Shown piece by piece: positions 1 to 8,774 of a DNA stretch of 11,623 bases (the first letter of the stretch is position 1; the number at the start of each line of letters is the position of its first letter). The stretch comes from Chloroflexota bacterium (GTDB lineage Bacteria; Chloroflexota; Ktedonobacteria; Ktedonobacterales; Ktedonobacteraceae): the NCBI GenBank assembly GCA_021828635.1, contig JAJZEJ010000230.1, forward strand, positions 1 to 11,623, read 5' to 3'. Under the pieces are notes generated by a model. The model was not told where the DNA came from and did not search any database. It saw nothing but the letters and a program-made list of their open reading frames with translations. Position numbers and translations under genes: made by a program.

Positions 1-1
1 G

Positions 2-1009
2 ATTGCGCAGATCGCACAACAGGTATTCGATGGGCCATTGTCCTTTATGTTCCCGGTTTTCCAGATCGCGGTGCTACTGATTCTTACGCTTGCCGCCAAC
101 ACGAGCTATGCCGATTTCCCGCGTCTGGCCTCGCTGCTGGCACGTGACAATTTCTTGCCGCACCAGTTCGCTTTCCGAGGTGAGCGGTTGGCCTTCTCAA
201 CCGGCATCATCTTCCTGGCGATGTTAGCTAGCACGCTCTTGATTGTCTTCAATGGCGATACCTCACACCTGATCGATCTGTACGCCGTGGGAGTGTTCAT
301 GTCCTTCACGCTTTCGCAAGGCGGCATGGTGCGACATTGGTGGAAGCTACGCAATGAGCATCGTGGCTGGCAACGCAGCATGGTAATTAACGGTTTAGGC
401 GCTTTTACTACGCTGACAGTTGCTGTAATCATCGCTACGACAAAATTCCTGTCGGGTGCCTGGATTGTCGTTATCCTCATTCCTTTGCTCGTCTTGATGT
501 TCATGGGTATTCACAAACACTATATGCGTGTTGAGCGTGAACGTACCACCAATATTCCTAATGTGCCAGCGCAGATCAAGCATCTGTTCATTGTACCTAT
601 CGCGGCTCTTGATGGGGTGTCTATTCAGAGTCTAGCCTATGCGCGTTCACTCTCGCTCAATGTGATCGCGGTTCATGTCGCGGTCGATGAGGGCGATGCC
701 GAGCATGTGCGCGATGAATGGAATAAATGGAAGTCGAATATTGCTCCCAAAGAGAAGACGGAACTGGTGATTATCGACTCACCCTATCGCTCACTGACAC
801 GCCCATTGCTCTATTATATTGATACTCTGCACGAACTCTACCCTGAGTACACGATTACGGTCTTACTACCGGAATTTGTGGTAGCACGCTGGTGGGAGTA
901 TCTTCTGCATAACCAGACGGCTTTTTGGCTCAAGGCCGCGCTACTCTTCCGCCCTGGTATCGTCGTCACCGATGTGCCACAACACCTGCAACGCAAGATA
1001 CATTCGTAA
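2..1009 (+). CDS. KimA/YdaO-like APC potassium transporter, C-terminal part (5' end outside window)
   Basis: The frame is open from the left edge (first full codon at base 2), so the TTG at 38 is internal and the start lies upstream. The 335 visible residues hold about five membrane segments (fragment residues about 17-34, 64-84, 90-110, 131-148 and 151-169), then a soluble tail from about residue 185. The tail reads like the USP-like cytosolic domain of Bacillus KimA (YdaO): a strand LFIVPIAALDGV, then YRSLTRPLL, LLPEFVV, WWEYLLHNQT and a final VVTDVPQHL. KimA is an inner-membrane high-affinity K+/H+ symporter of the KUP/APC superfamily, roughly 600 residues long, whose tail binds c-di-AMP and shuts transport down. 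Potassium as substrate is inferred from this resemblance; a generic amino-acid permease label would be the cautious alternative. The gene ends at TAA, which abuts a palindrome. Confidence 0.8.
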   Translation: MAQIAQQVFDGPLSFMFPVFQIAVLLILTLAANTSYADFPRLASLLARDNFLPHQFAFRGERLAFSTGIIFLAMLASTLLIVFNGDTSHLIDLYAVGVFMSFTLSQGGMVRHWWKLRNEHRGWQRSMVINGLGAFTTLTVAVIIATTKFLSGAWIVVILIPLLVLMFMGIHKHYMRVERERTTNIPNVPAQIKHLFIVPIAALDGVSIQSLAYARSLSLNVIAVHVAVDEGDAEHVRDEWNKWKSNIAPKEKTELVIIDSPYRSLTRPLLYYIDTLHELYPEYTITVLLPEFVVARWWEYLLHNQTAFWLKAALLFRPGIVVTDVPQHLQRKIHS

Positions 1010-1031
1010 GGGTGTGATTTATCACACCCTT
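1008..1031. repeat. Perfect palindrome abutting the transporter stop codon
   Basis: Bases 1008-1018 and 1021-1031 are exact reverse complements (AAGGGTGTGAT and ATCACACCCTT) around a two-base centre. The left arm starts inside the TAA stop. As RNA it would fold into a stem of about 10 bp with a UUUA loop. No T-run follows, so it is not a classical intrinsic terminator, though it may stop transcription or protect the 3' end. It shares the GTGATTTATCAC core with the palindrome at 7215-7250. Confidence 0.75.
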
Positions 1032-1088
1032 GCTGCACCTCACCACATTTTGTGAAAGAGCATAATCACATTTGTATCACTGATGCCC

Positions 1089-1117
1089 TTGCGTTTTCTC
1101 GCGCCAAGCTGTAGAAT
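1089..1117 (+). promoter_or_regulatory. Predicted sigma-70 promoter of the AAA-VWA operon
   Basis: TTGCGT at 1089-1094 (-35) and TAGAAT at 1112-1117 (-10) are 17 bases apart, close to the housekeeping consensus. A start near 1124 would give a leader of about 110 bases before the ATG at 1233. This is a pattern match only. It fits the position, since the upstream gene ends at 1009 with a palindrome behind it. Confidence 0.45.
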
Positions 1118-1232
1118 CTGATATGGTTCCACATTGTTTGGTAGCGTAGGATCATGCTAGAGCGTTATTCGTCTTCTATCCGAGCCATGCATCATACAAA
1201 ACCAATCCCCAAGAAAGGTAGCACTAAACCGA

Positions 1233-2636
1233 ATGACCATTACTACTCGACCGCGCACGATTGGCGAGTTGCGTGCAAGTGGATATAAGGTTCTTTCTGT
1301 CAAGGAAGAGATGCGGAAGAATCTCATTCAAAAAATTCGCAAAGGAGAGGAGTTGTTCCCAGGGATCGTGGGCTACGAGGATACCGTAATTCCTCAGATC
1401 GAAAATGCCATCCTCTCTGGTCAGGACATCATCTTTCTTGGCGAACGTGGACAGGCCAAAACCCGTATGGCGCGTAGCCTAGCTAACCTGCTTGACGACG
1501 AGGTTCCCGTCGTCGCCGGTTGTGAGATCAACGATAATCCTTTTGAGCCTATTTGTAAGGCTTGTCGAGATAAAGTGGCGGAAGTGGGCGATCAGGTTGA
1601 AATTGACTGGTTGCCGCGTGATCAGCGTTATGGCGAGAAGTTAGCCACGCCTGATATCACTATCTCCGATCTGGTGGGAGAAGTAGACCCTGTGCGTGTC
1701 GCTGAAGGCCGCTATCTCTCCGACGAATTGACCATTCACTATGGTCTTATCCCGCGCACGCATCGTGGCATCTTTTGTATCAACGAATTGCCAGACCTGG
1801 CTGAACGTATTCAGGTTGGTCTGCTCAATATTATGGAAGAGCGCGACGTGCAGATTCGTGGCTACAAGATTCGGTTGCCGCTTGATGTCTACGTTGTTGC
1901 CAGTGCCAACCCTGAAGACTACACCAATCGTGGGCGCATTATCACGCCATTGAAGGACCGTATTGGTTCGCAAATTCGCACACACTATCCATTGACGATT
2001 GAGCATGAAATTGAGATTATGGAAGCGGAGAGCAACCATTTTGCCACTGAAGGGCTTGACGTGGCCTTCCCGCAGTTCATGAAAGAGATTGTGGCCGAGG
2101 TAACACACCTGGCACGTCGCAGCAATGACATTAGTCAACGCTCTGGTGTGAGTGTGCGTGTGTCTGTCTCAAACTACGAAAACGTGCTTAGTAATGCTAC
2201 ACGACGTTCTATGCGCTTGAAGGAGCGTTATGCTGCACCGCGTATCAGCGATCTTTCGGCGATTGTGGCCTCGACCAGTGGTAAAATCGAGTTAGATGCC
2301 GTGGGCGATATCAAGGAAGAGCGCGTGGTGCAGAAAATTGTCAATGCAGCCACCCTTAGTGTGTTCGGCGAATACTTTGAGCAAAAAGAGTTTGAGCAAC
2401 TTGTGGCCGGTTTTGAGCGCGGCCTCGCTGTGCAGGTGGGCGATGATATGCCCGTCATGGAATATGTCAACCAGGTGTCGAAGGTTGGTGGTTTGAGTAA
2501 GGCCATTGACAAACTGCATGGGCGCACTAATCCTGCTACTATCGCCTCCTCTATTGAGTTCATTCTCGAAGGCTTACATCTCAATCGACGGCTAAATAAA
2601 GACGAAATAGGCGGCAAGACGCGCTATCGGCGCTAA
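1233..2636 (+). CDS. MoxR/ChlI-type AAA+ ATPase (magnesium-chelatase subunit I-like)
   Basis: This 467-residue cytoplasmic AAA+ ATPase is of the MoxR/magnesium-chelatase I class. Visible motifs: Walker A GERGQAKT at residues 70-77; a Walker B-like strand IFCINE at 180-185, with Asn in place of the usual Asp and catalytic Glu185; sensor 1 Asn226 in ASANPED; arginine-finger candidate Arg243; sensor 2 region GVSVR at 305-309. Cys97, Cys108 and Cys111 lie just after the Walker A helix in an insertion that could bind a metal. The ATG at 1233 has an AAAGG about 14 bases upstream, which is longish spacing. The VWA gene follows 38 bases later, the usual ATPase-plus-VWA arrangement in which the motor remodels or activates a target through the VWA partner. 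The pair resembles Rv0958-Rv0959 of Mycobacterium. No chlorophyll or cobalamin genes are near, so a true Mg-chelatase role is unlikely. The target is unknown. Confidence 0.85.
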   Translation: MTITTRPRTIGELRASGYKVLSVKEEMRKNLIQKIRKGEELFPGIVGYEDTVIPQIENAILSGQDIIFLGERGQAKTRMARSLANLLDDEVPVVAGCEINDNPFEPICKACRDKVAEVGDQVEIDWLPRDQRYGEKLATPDITISDLVGEVDPVRVAEGRYLSDELTIHYGLIPRTHRGIFCINELPDLAERIQVGLLNIMEERDVQIRGYKIRLPLDVYVVASANPEDYTNRGRIITPLKDRIGSQIRTHYPLTIEHEIEIMEAESNHFATEGLDVAFPQFMKEIVAEVTHLARRSNDISQRSGVSVRVSVSNYENVLSNATRRSMRLKERYAAPRISDLSAIVASTSGKIELDAVGDIKEERVVQKIVNAATLSVFGEYFEQKEFEQLVAGFERGLAVQVGDDMPVMEYVNQVSKVGGLSKAIDKLHGRTNPATIASSIEFILEGLHLNRRLNKDEIGGKTRYRR

Positions 2637-2660
2637 GAACTTCACGCGCCATATCCAACA

Positions 2661-2665
2661 AAGGA
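2661..2665 (+). promoter_or_regulatory. Ribosome binding site of the VWA gene
   Basis: AAGGA at 2661-2665 is a good Shine-Dalgarno match nine bases before the ATG at 2675. It lies in the 38-base gap after the ATPase gene and fixes the start. No separate promoter is evident in this gap, which supports cotranscription. Confidence 0.6.
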
Positions 2666-2674
2666 ACATACCAT

Positions 2675-4831
2675 ATGTTCAAACGTTTCTCGAATAACCG
2701 CTACGGCTATTCTCGCTGGGATGGGACACAGAATATCGAGGGTCTGGATGCTGATGACATCCTCAAAGCTCTCTCTGATGACTACATGGAGAATGCCGAC
2801 TTACAGAAAGCTTTACAACGTCTGATGCAAGAAGGTGTTCGCAACGAGAATGGCGAGCGCACGATGGGCTTGCGCGAGATGATGGAACGTATGCGAAACA
2901 TGCGTAACCAGCAGTTAAACCGTTACAACATGGCCTCTGGCGTCATGGATGATCTGCGCGAAAAGCTTGAAGAGATCAAGCAAATGGAGCGTGAGGGCAT
3001 TCAGCGTCGCCTGGATGAGCGGCAGGATTCGTCTCCGCAATCCGGCCAGCCACAATCACCGCAAGCTGGTAATCAATCAAATCAACAACAGGATCAGCAG
3101 AGTCAACAAGGTCAGCAAGGAGAGCAGGGCCAGTCTGGTGCTTCTGATGCTGGTCAGGATAGCGATGGGCTGACGCCGGAACAGAAGCACAAAATGTTAG
3201 AGATGATCGCGCAGCGCAAACGTGACTATCTCGACAAGCTGCCATCGGATATTCCAGGCCAGATTAAGAACCTTTCAGAATATGACTTTATGGACGACGA
3301 GGCGCGTCAGAAGTTTCAGGAACTGATGGAGGGTCTGCAACAGCAGATGATGCAACAGTTCTTTCAGGGCATGCAGCAATCCCTGAGCAATATGACGCCG
3401 GAAGATATCGCCAATATGCGTGAGATGATTCGTGACCTGAACAAGATGCTGCGCGAGCGTCAGGAGGGACACGAGCCGGATTTCGACTCGTTCATGCAGA
3501 AACATGGGCAATACTTCCCCGGTGTTAACTCGTTGGATGATCTGATCGAGCAGATGCAGATGCAGATGGCGGCCATGCAAGGTATCATGGATAACCTTTC
3601 GCCTGAGCAACGTCGTGAGTTGCAAGAACTGATGGAGCAGCTCATGGGCGATGATCGCATCCGCGTCGATATGATGGAACTGGCACAAAATCTTGAGGCC
3701 GTCGCGCCAATGGAGGAGATGCGCACACGCTTCCCGTTCCGTGGCAATGAGTCGTTGCCACTCAACGAAGCTATGCGCATGATGGGGCGCTTGCAACAGA
3801 TGGAGGGTCTGGAAGATCAACTGCAAGAGGCGCGTCGCCTGGATAATCTTGAAGCCATCGATAGCGAGAAGGTCAAAGAATTGCTGGGCGACGAGGAATA
3901 CAAGTCGGTGGAGCAACTCAAGGCGTTAATGAAGACGCTGGAAGAGGCGGGCTACATCCAGAAAAAGGGCAATCGGTGGGAGCTAACCTCGCGTGGTATT
4001 CGCAAGATCGGCCAGAAGGCGTTGCAAGACATCTTCAATAAGATGAAGCGCGACGGCTTTGGACGCCATGTCAGCCCATTCCGTGGTGTGGGTGGCGAAC
4101 GCACTGATGAGAGCAAGCCTTACCAGTTCGGCGATCCCTTCCTACTCGATCTGGAAAAGACGCTGATGAACTCGCTCTATCGCAATGGCACTGGCACGCC
4201 TGTCCATCTGGCAAAAGATGATTTTGAGGTCTATCGCACCGAGTTCACGACGCAATCCTCGACCGTGTTGATGATCGACATGAGCCTGAGTATGATCTAT
4301 AATGGTTGCCAGCAGGCGGCCAAGAAGGTCGCGGTAGCCCTGGAAAGCCTGATTCGTTCACAGTTCCCACGCGATAATCTCTATATCGTTGGTTTTTCGT
4401 TTGTTGCGCGTGAGTACAAGCCGAACGAGTTGATTGAGATGAGCGCGTATGACAATGATCGTGGCACGAATATGGCGCACGGGTTGATGCTGGCTCGTAA
4501 GTTATTGGCGCGTCAAAGTGGTGTCAACAAGCAGATCATCATGATTACGGATGGTGGTCCAACGGTCTGGTACGAGGAGGCGATGGGCGGCTGGCAGTTC
4601 GCGTATCCCAGCCCCTGGGCGGAGCAGCAGACACTGCTAGAGGTGCAACGTTGTACCCGTGATGGTATCACCATCAATACCTTCATGTTGTACGATGACC
4701 AGTGGATGGTGGCCTTCGTCAACCAGATGGCTGAGATCAATCGAGGTCGCACCTTCTATACCGACAAGGATAATCTGGGCGAGTATCTACTTGTTGATTA
4801 TCTCAGTAGCAAGAAGAAAGTCGTCTCGTAG
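2675..4831 (+). CDS. VWA-domain protein, partner of the MoxR/ChlI-like ATPase
   Basis: The product has 718 residues and no signal peptide or membrane segment, so it is probably cytoplasmic. Order of parts: an acidic helical N-terminus (1-115); a Gln/Ser/Gly-rich linker (about 119-165); a long Met- and Gln-rich helical region (about 170-400) with a QMQMQM stretch near 293-298; a winged-helix-like segment (about 411-455, ending LTSRGIRKIGQKAL); and a C-terminal VWA domain (about 525-718). The MIDAS is intact: D535-x-S537-x-S539, T598 and D626 in ITDGG, so a divalent metal is likely bound. In RavA-ViaA, CbbQ-CbbO and ChlI-ChlD, such a protein couples the ATPase ring to its substrate, and the same is inferred here. 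The domain plan matches the Rv0959-type family of uncharacterised VWA proteins. The TAG stop is also the start of the inverted repeat at 4828-4919. The substrate cannot be read from the sequence. Confidence 0.85.
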   Translation: MFKRFSNNRYGYSRWDGTQNIEGLDADDILKALSDDYMENADLQKALQRLMQEGVRNENGERTMGLREMMERMRNMRNQQLNRYNMASGVMDDLREKLEEIKQMEREGIQRRLDERQDSSPQSGQPQSPQAGNQSNQQQDQQSQQGQQGEQGQSGASDAGQDSDGLTPEQKHKMLEMIAQRKRDYLDKLPSDIPGQIKNLSEYDFMDDEARQKFQELMEGLQQQMMQQFFQGMQQSLSNMTPEDIANMREMIRDLNKMLRERQEGHEPDFDSFMQKHGQYFPGVNSLDDLIEQMQMQMAAMQGIMDNLSPEQRRELQELMEQLMGDDRIRVDMMELAQNLEAVAPMEEMRTRFPFRGNESLPLNEAMRMMGRLQQMEGLEDQLQEARRLDNLEAIDSEKVKELLGDEEYKSVEQLKALMKTLEEAGYIQKKGNRWELTSRGIRKIGQKALQDIFNKMKRDGFGRHVSPFRGVGGERTDESKPYQFGDPFLLDLEKTLMNSLYRNGTGTPVHLAKDDFEVYRTEFTTQSSTVLMIDMSLSMIYNGCQQAAKKVAVALESLIRSQFPRDNLYIVGFSFVAREYKPNELIEMSAYDNDRGTNMAHGLMLARKLLARQSGVNKQIIMITDGGPTVWYEEAMGGWQFAYPSPWAEQQTLLEVQRCTRDGITINTFMLYDDQWMVAFVNQMAEINRGRTFYTDKDNLGEYLLVDYLSSKKKVVS

Positions 4832-4919
4832 GGACCGGTTCATCGCGTCCGCCCGCGCTTGGGCATAACGATGCTTAGGATACTTGGGGCAAGGGCGGGC
4901 GCGATAAATCGGTCCCTAC
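4828..4919. repeat. 92-bp imperfect inverted-repeat element overlapping the VWA stop codon
   Basis: The left arm (4828-4854) and the reverse complement of the right arm (4893-4919) match over 27 positions with three mismatches. Both begin GTAGGGACCG and run into a GC-rich CGCCC. About 38 bases lie between the arms. The VWA stop codon TAG (4829-4831) is the first part of the element. The right arm holds CGATAAATC, shared with the palindrome at 7215-7250. The size and terminal repeats suggest a small MITE- or REP-like element. No target-site duplication is evident. The remaining spacer to rsmG (4920-4970) holds a run of eight T at 4938-4945 and no clear promoter. Confidence 0.75.
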
Positions 4920-4970
4920 ACGGGCGGTCGTATGATGTTTTTTTTCATAGTAGTGATGTAGTAAAAGTAG

Positions 4971-5699
4971 ATGTCAGACACGGCATTAGAGCTTTTCAAA
5001 CTGGGCGTAGAGCAACTTCAGCTCACGCTCAGTGATCTTCAATACGAGCAACTCATCCGCTATCGTGATGAGTTGCTCGATTGGAATACACGTATGAATC
5101 TAACGGCGATTACTGATGCCGAGGAAGTGTTGCGCAAGCACTTCCTCGACTCGCTATCGCTTCTGCAAGCCTTTCGCCACCGCGAGGCTCATGTCCTGGA
5201 TGTTGGTACTGGTGCTGGTTTCCCTGGGCTTGTATTGAAGATTGCCTGCCCGCAATGGCATGTGACGCTGTTAGAGGCGACAGGGAAGAAAGTTATGTTT
5301 CTCCAACATGTTATTGATGCCCTACATTTGCAAAGAGTAGAGGCTATGCACGGACGCGCCGAAGAACTGGCACGCCAGCGCGGCTATCGTGGGTGCTATG
5401 ATCTTGTGACGGCTCGTGCTGTCTCTGCATTGCCGACATTGCTAGAATATGCTGCACCCTTCTGTCGTATCGATGGCACGATGATTTTTCCTAAGAAGGG
5501 TGATCTGGCAGAAGAGATGGTGCAAGCCAGACGCGCCGCTCCACTCGTGGGAGCAGCCTTTGTCGCGGCTATACCTATCACGTTATCGGACCTGGATGAC
5601 GGTCGCCGTTTGCTCATTTGGCAACAACAGAAACTCTGCCCCACGCAGTATCCACGCAGTGGCGGAGCAATGGCAAAAAAGCCGCTCGGCACGCTTTGA
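4971..5699 (+). CDS. rsmG: 16S rRNA (guanine-527-N7)-methyltransferase RsmG
   Basis: RsmG (GidB) uses S-adenosylmethionine to methylate N7 of G527 in the 530 loop of 16S rRNA; in other bacteria its loss gives low-level streptomycin resistance. The 242-residue product has the family's marks: WNTRMNLTAI at 38-47, KHFLDSL at 56-62, the SAM-binding loop LDVGTGAGFPG at 76-86, an acidic strand end LLEATGKK at 100-107, HGRAEE at 127-132 and TARAVS at 147-152. Its length is normal for the family. The ATG at 4971 is the first possible start because in-frame stops lie at 4959 and 4962. No strong Shine-Dalgarno precedes it. The gene stands alone between the AAA-VWA operon and convergent purA, rather than with gidA or parAB as in many bacteria. 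Confidence 0.95.
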   Translation: MSDTALELFKLGVEQLQLTLSDLQYEQLIRYRDELLDWNTRMNLTAITDAEEVLRKHFLDSLSLLQAFRHREAHVLDVGTGAGFPGLVLKIACPQWHVTLLEATGKKVMFLQHVIDALHLQRVEAMHGRAEELARQRGYRGCYDLVTARAVSALPTLLEYAAPFCRIDGTMIFPKKGDLAEEMVQARRAAPLVGAAFVAAIPITLSDLDDGRRLLIWQQQKLCPTQYPRSGGAMAKKPLGTL

Positions 5700-5710
5700 A
5701 AAGAACAAGA

Positions 5711-5726
5711 GCGGTCAATTGACCGC
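5711..5726. terminator. Palindromic, probably bidirectional terminator between rsmG and purA
   Basis: GCGGTCAATTGACCGC is a perfect 16-base palindrome lying 12 bases after the rsmG stop and 58 bases beyond the purA stop. It can form a GC-rich hairpin of 6 bp with an AATT loop. On the minus strand it is followed by TCTTGTTCTTTT, a T-rich tail suiting termination of purA. On the plus strand the tail (CCTTCTACTACAGCATTTTT) is a weaker signal for rsmG. Confidence 0.6.
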
Positions 5727-5783
5727 CCTTCTACTACAGCATTTTTAGATTCTCTCCATAGGCACGATGCTCTGCTGACTTTT

Positions 5784-7247
<1,464 letters not shown>

Positions 7248-7250
<3 letters not shown>

Positions 7251-8756
7251 GTTTTGCTGAATATAGTTGAGCAAAAGCTGGTCTGTGATCTGTTCAATGG
7301 GGGCGCGGTCGTCCGTAAAGACGATACCACCATTGGAATGCCCTACTGTCACCGTCGGTAGCACTTCACTGGCAACCTGCCCCATCACTGATGTGGGATC
7401 GAACTGCGTCATATTGGCGCGGAACGTCTCGATAGATGTCGGCTGTATAGTTGCCATAACTTCTGTGTTGAAGGTGCCGGGAACATTGAACACATACACG
7501 CTGGGAAAAACTTGGCTCATGGTATTGACAAATGCCTGCACTAAGCGATAATCGGTCGCGGTATGCCCTGTATTCAGCGCCACCACGCCATTTGCTGTCA
7601 GGTGTGAACGGATGAGTGCGAAAAATTCTTTGGTCGTGAGTTGAAATGGAATATAAGGTTGCTCAAAAGCGTCGATAGCAACCACATTATACTTATTATG
7701 TGTCAGCTCCAAATAAGTGCGCCCATCTTGAATATGCACGTGCAGGTTTGGCTCATTCATGCCAAAGTATTTGCGTCCGACCGCAACGATGGCTGGATCA
7801 ATTTCTACTCCATCGATATGCACCGGACCATAGACCTGCGTGAACTGATGCGCGATAGTGCCGCCTGCTAAGCCGATAATGGCGACACTGTGCAGTTGAT
7901 TGGGTGTGAAACCGGCGTTGAAATAAGGTGCGGCGAGAAAGTAATCCCAATACCACCCGGTCAAAATATGATTGGGGTTGGGATAGTAGATAGAATGGAT
8001 GGCATCACCCTCATTCAGGATAAGTTGTCGCGTGCCATCCGGCAATTGCGTGACTTGAATATAATTATACAGCGATTCCTGATGATAAATAAGATCGGGG
8101 ATGTTTTTGAGCGGCGCTAATGGCAAAATAAGCGTGAACAGGAAGAGAATGAAAGCTGGCCGCAGCAGCCGTGGGCGCAAACTCCAAAGTGAGGCCGCGA
8201 AAAGTAGTGCGCCAAAGATGAGTAAAGTGCGTTGGACACCGAAGGTTGGAATAAGCCATAATACGGGTAGAAATGCTCCTAGAATACTGCCGCACGTGGA
8301 AATGGCGTAGAGTGAACCGCTTTCACGCCCACTGCTGTGAATGTCTCTGGTCATCAGCCGGATAGCGAACGGTGAGACCATGCCGAGCAGTGTTACTGGT
8401 ATAGCGAAGAGCAGCATCGTACCGACCAGCGAACTCACAAAGATGCTGACCGAAATTTGTTGCATGCCGGTAATTGACCAGGCGAGGATGCCAGGGCTGA
8501 TGAAAGTCAGTAGCGAGGTGAAAAATGCGGCTGTCGCTGTCACTATACACAGCATGGCTTCGCTAGGATGGCGATCTGCCAGGCGGCCGCCGAGAAAATA
8601 GCCGAGGGTGAGATAGATCAGAATCAGGCCGATCAGAACGCCCCAGATGTAGAGCGATGTGCCAAAATAGGCTCCCAGAAGGCGCGAGGCACACATCTCA
8701 AGTGCCAGGCTGGTCATCCCACTGATGAAGACCAGCCCATAGAGAAAATATTTCAC
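7248..8756 (-). CDS. Fused membrane/spermidine-synthase-like protein
   Basis: The 502-residue protein joins an N-terminal membrane half to a C-terminal aminopropyltransferase-type Rossmann domain. Membrane segments can be drawn near residues 2-20, 32-54, 66-88, 101-131, 148-170, 176-192 and 199-216. The soluble part holds a binding loop IIGLAGGT at 293-300, acidic strand end VEIDP at 317-321, IQDGRTYL at 342-349, AIDAFEQPYIPFQLTTKEFF from 360, and VFTDDRAPIEQ near the end. In true spermidine synthases the loop is GGGDG-like and the later motif DSTDP-like; here the Asp of the first and the second Asp of the other are absent, so polyamine synthesis is uncertain. The start is GTG with an AGAGGGAG motif five bases upstream. 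It follows the zinc-ribbon gene by 18 bases and is probably cotranscribed with it. The soluble domain's likely ligand is a nucleoside such as SAM or decarboxylated SAM. Confidence 0.85.
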
Positions 8757-8774
8757 TGAGACTCCCTCTAGTTG

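Noticed and set aside
1641..2138. Open frame of 165 codons antisense to the ATPase gene
   Set aside because: It covers the region encoding Walker B and sensor 1 of the ATPase on the other strand and shows no protein motif of its own.
3551..3568. CAGATG x3 as a tandem-repeat locus
   Set aside because: It is only three units long and codes for QMQMQM within a Met/Gln-rich helical region, so it is explained by the protein.
3275..3916. Long open frame (213 codons) antisense to the VWA gene
   Set aside because: It is His/Leu-rich with no recognisable motif, lies wholly opposite a strongly supported gene and reads as the complement of its Gln- and Met-rich codons.
4938..4945. Run of eight T as the tail of an intrinsic terminator for the VWA gene
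   Set aside because: It lies 18 bases beyond the base of the 4828-4919 stem, too far for the classical hairpin-plus-U-tract arrangement.
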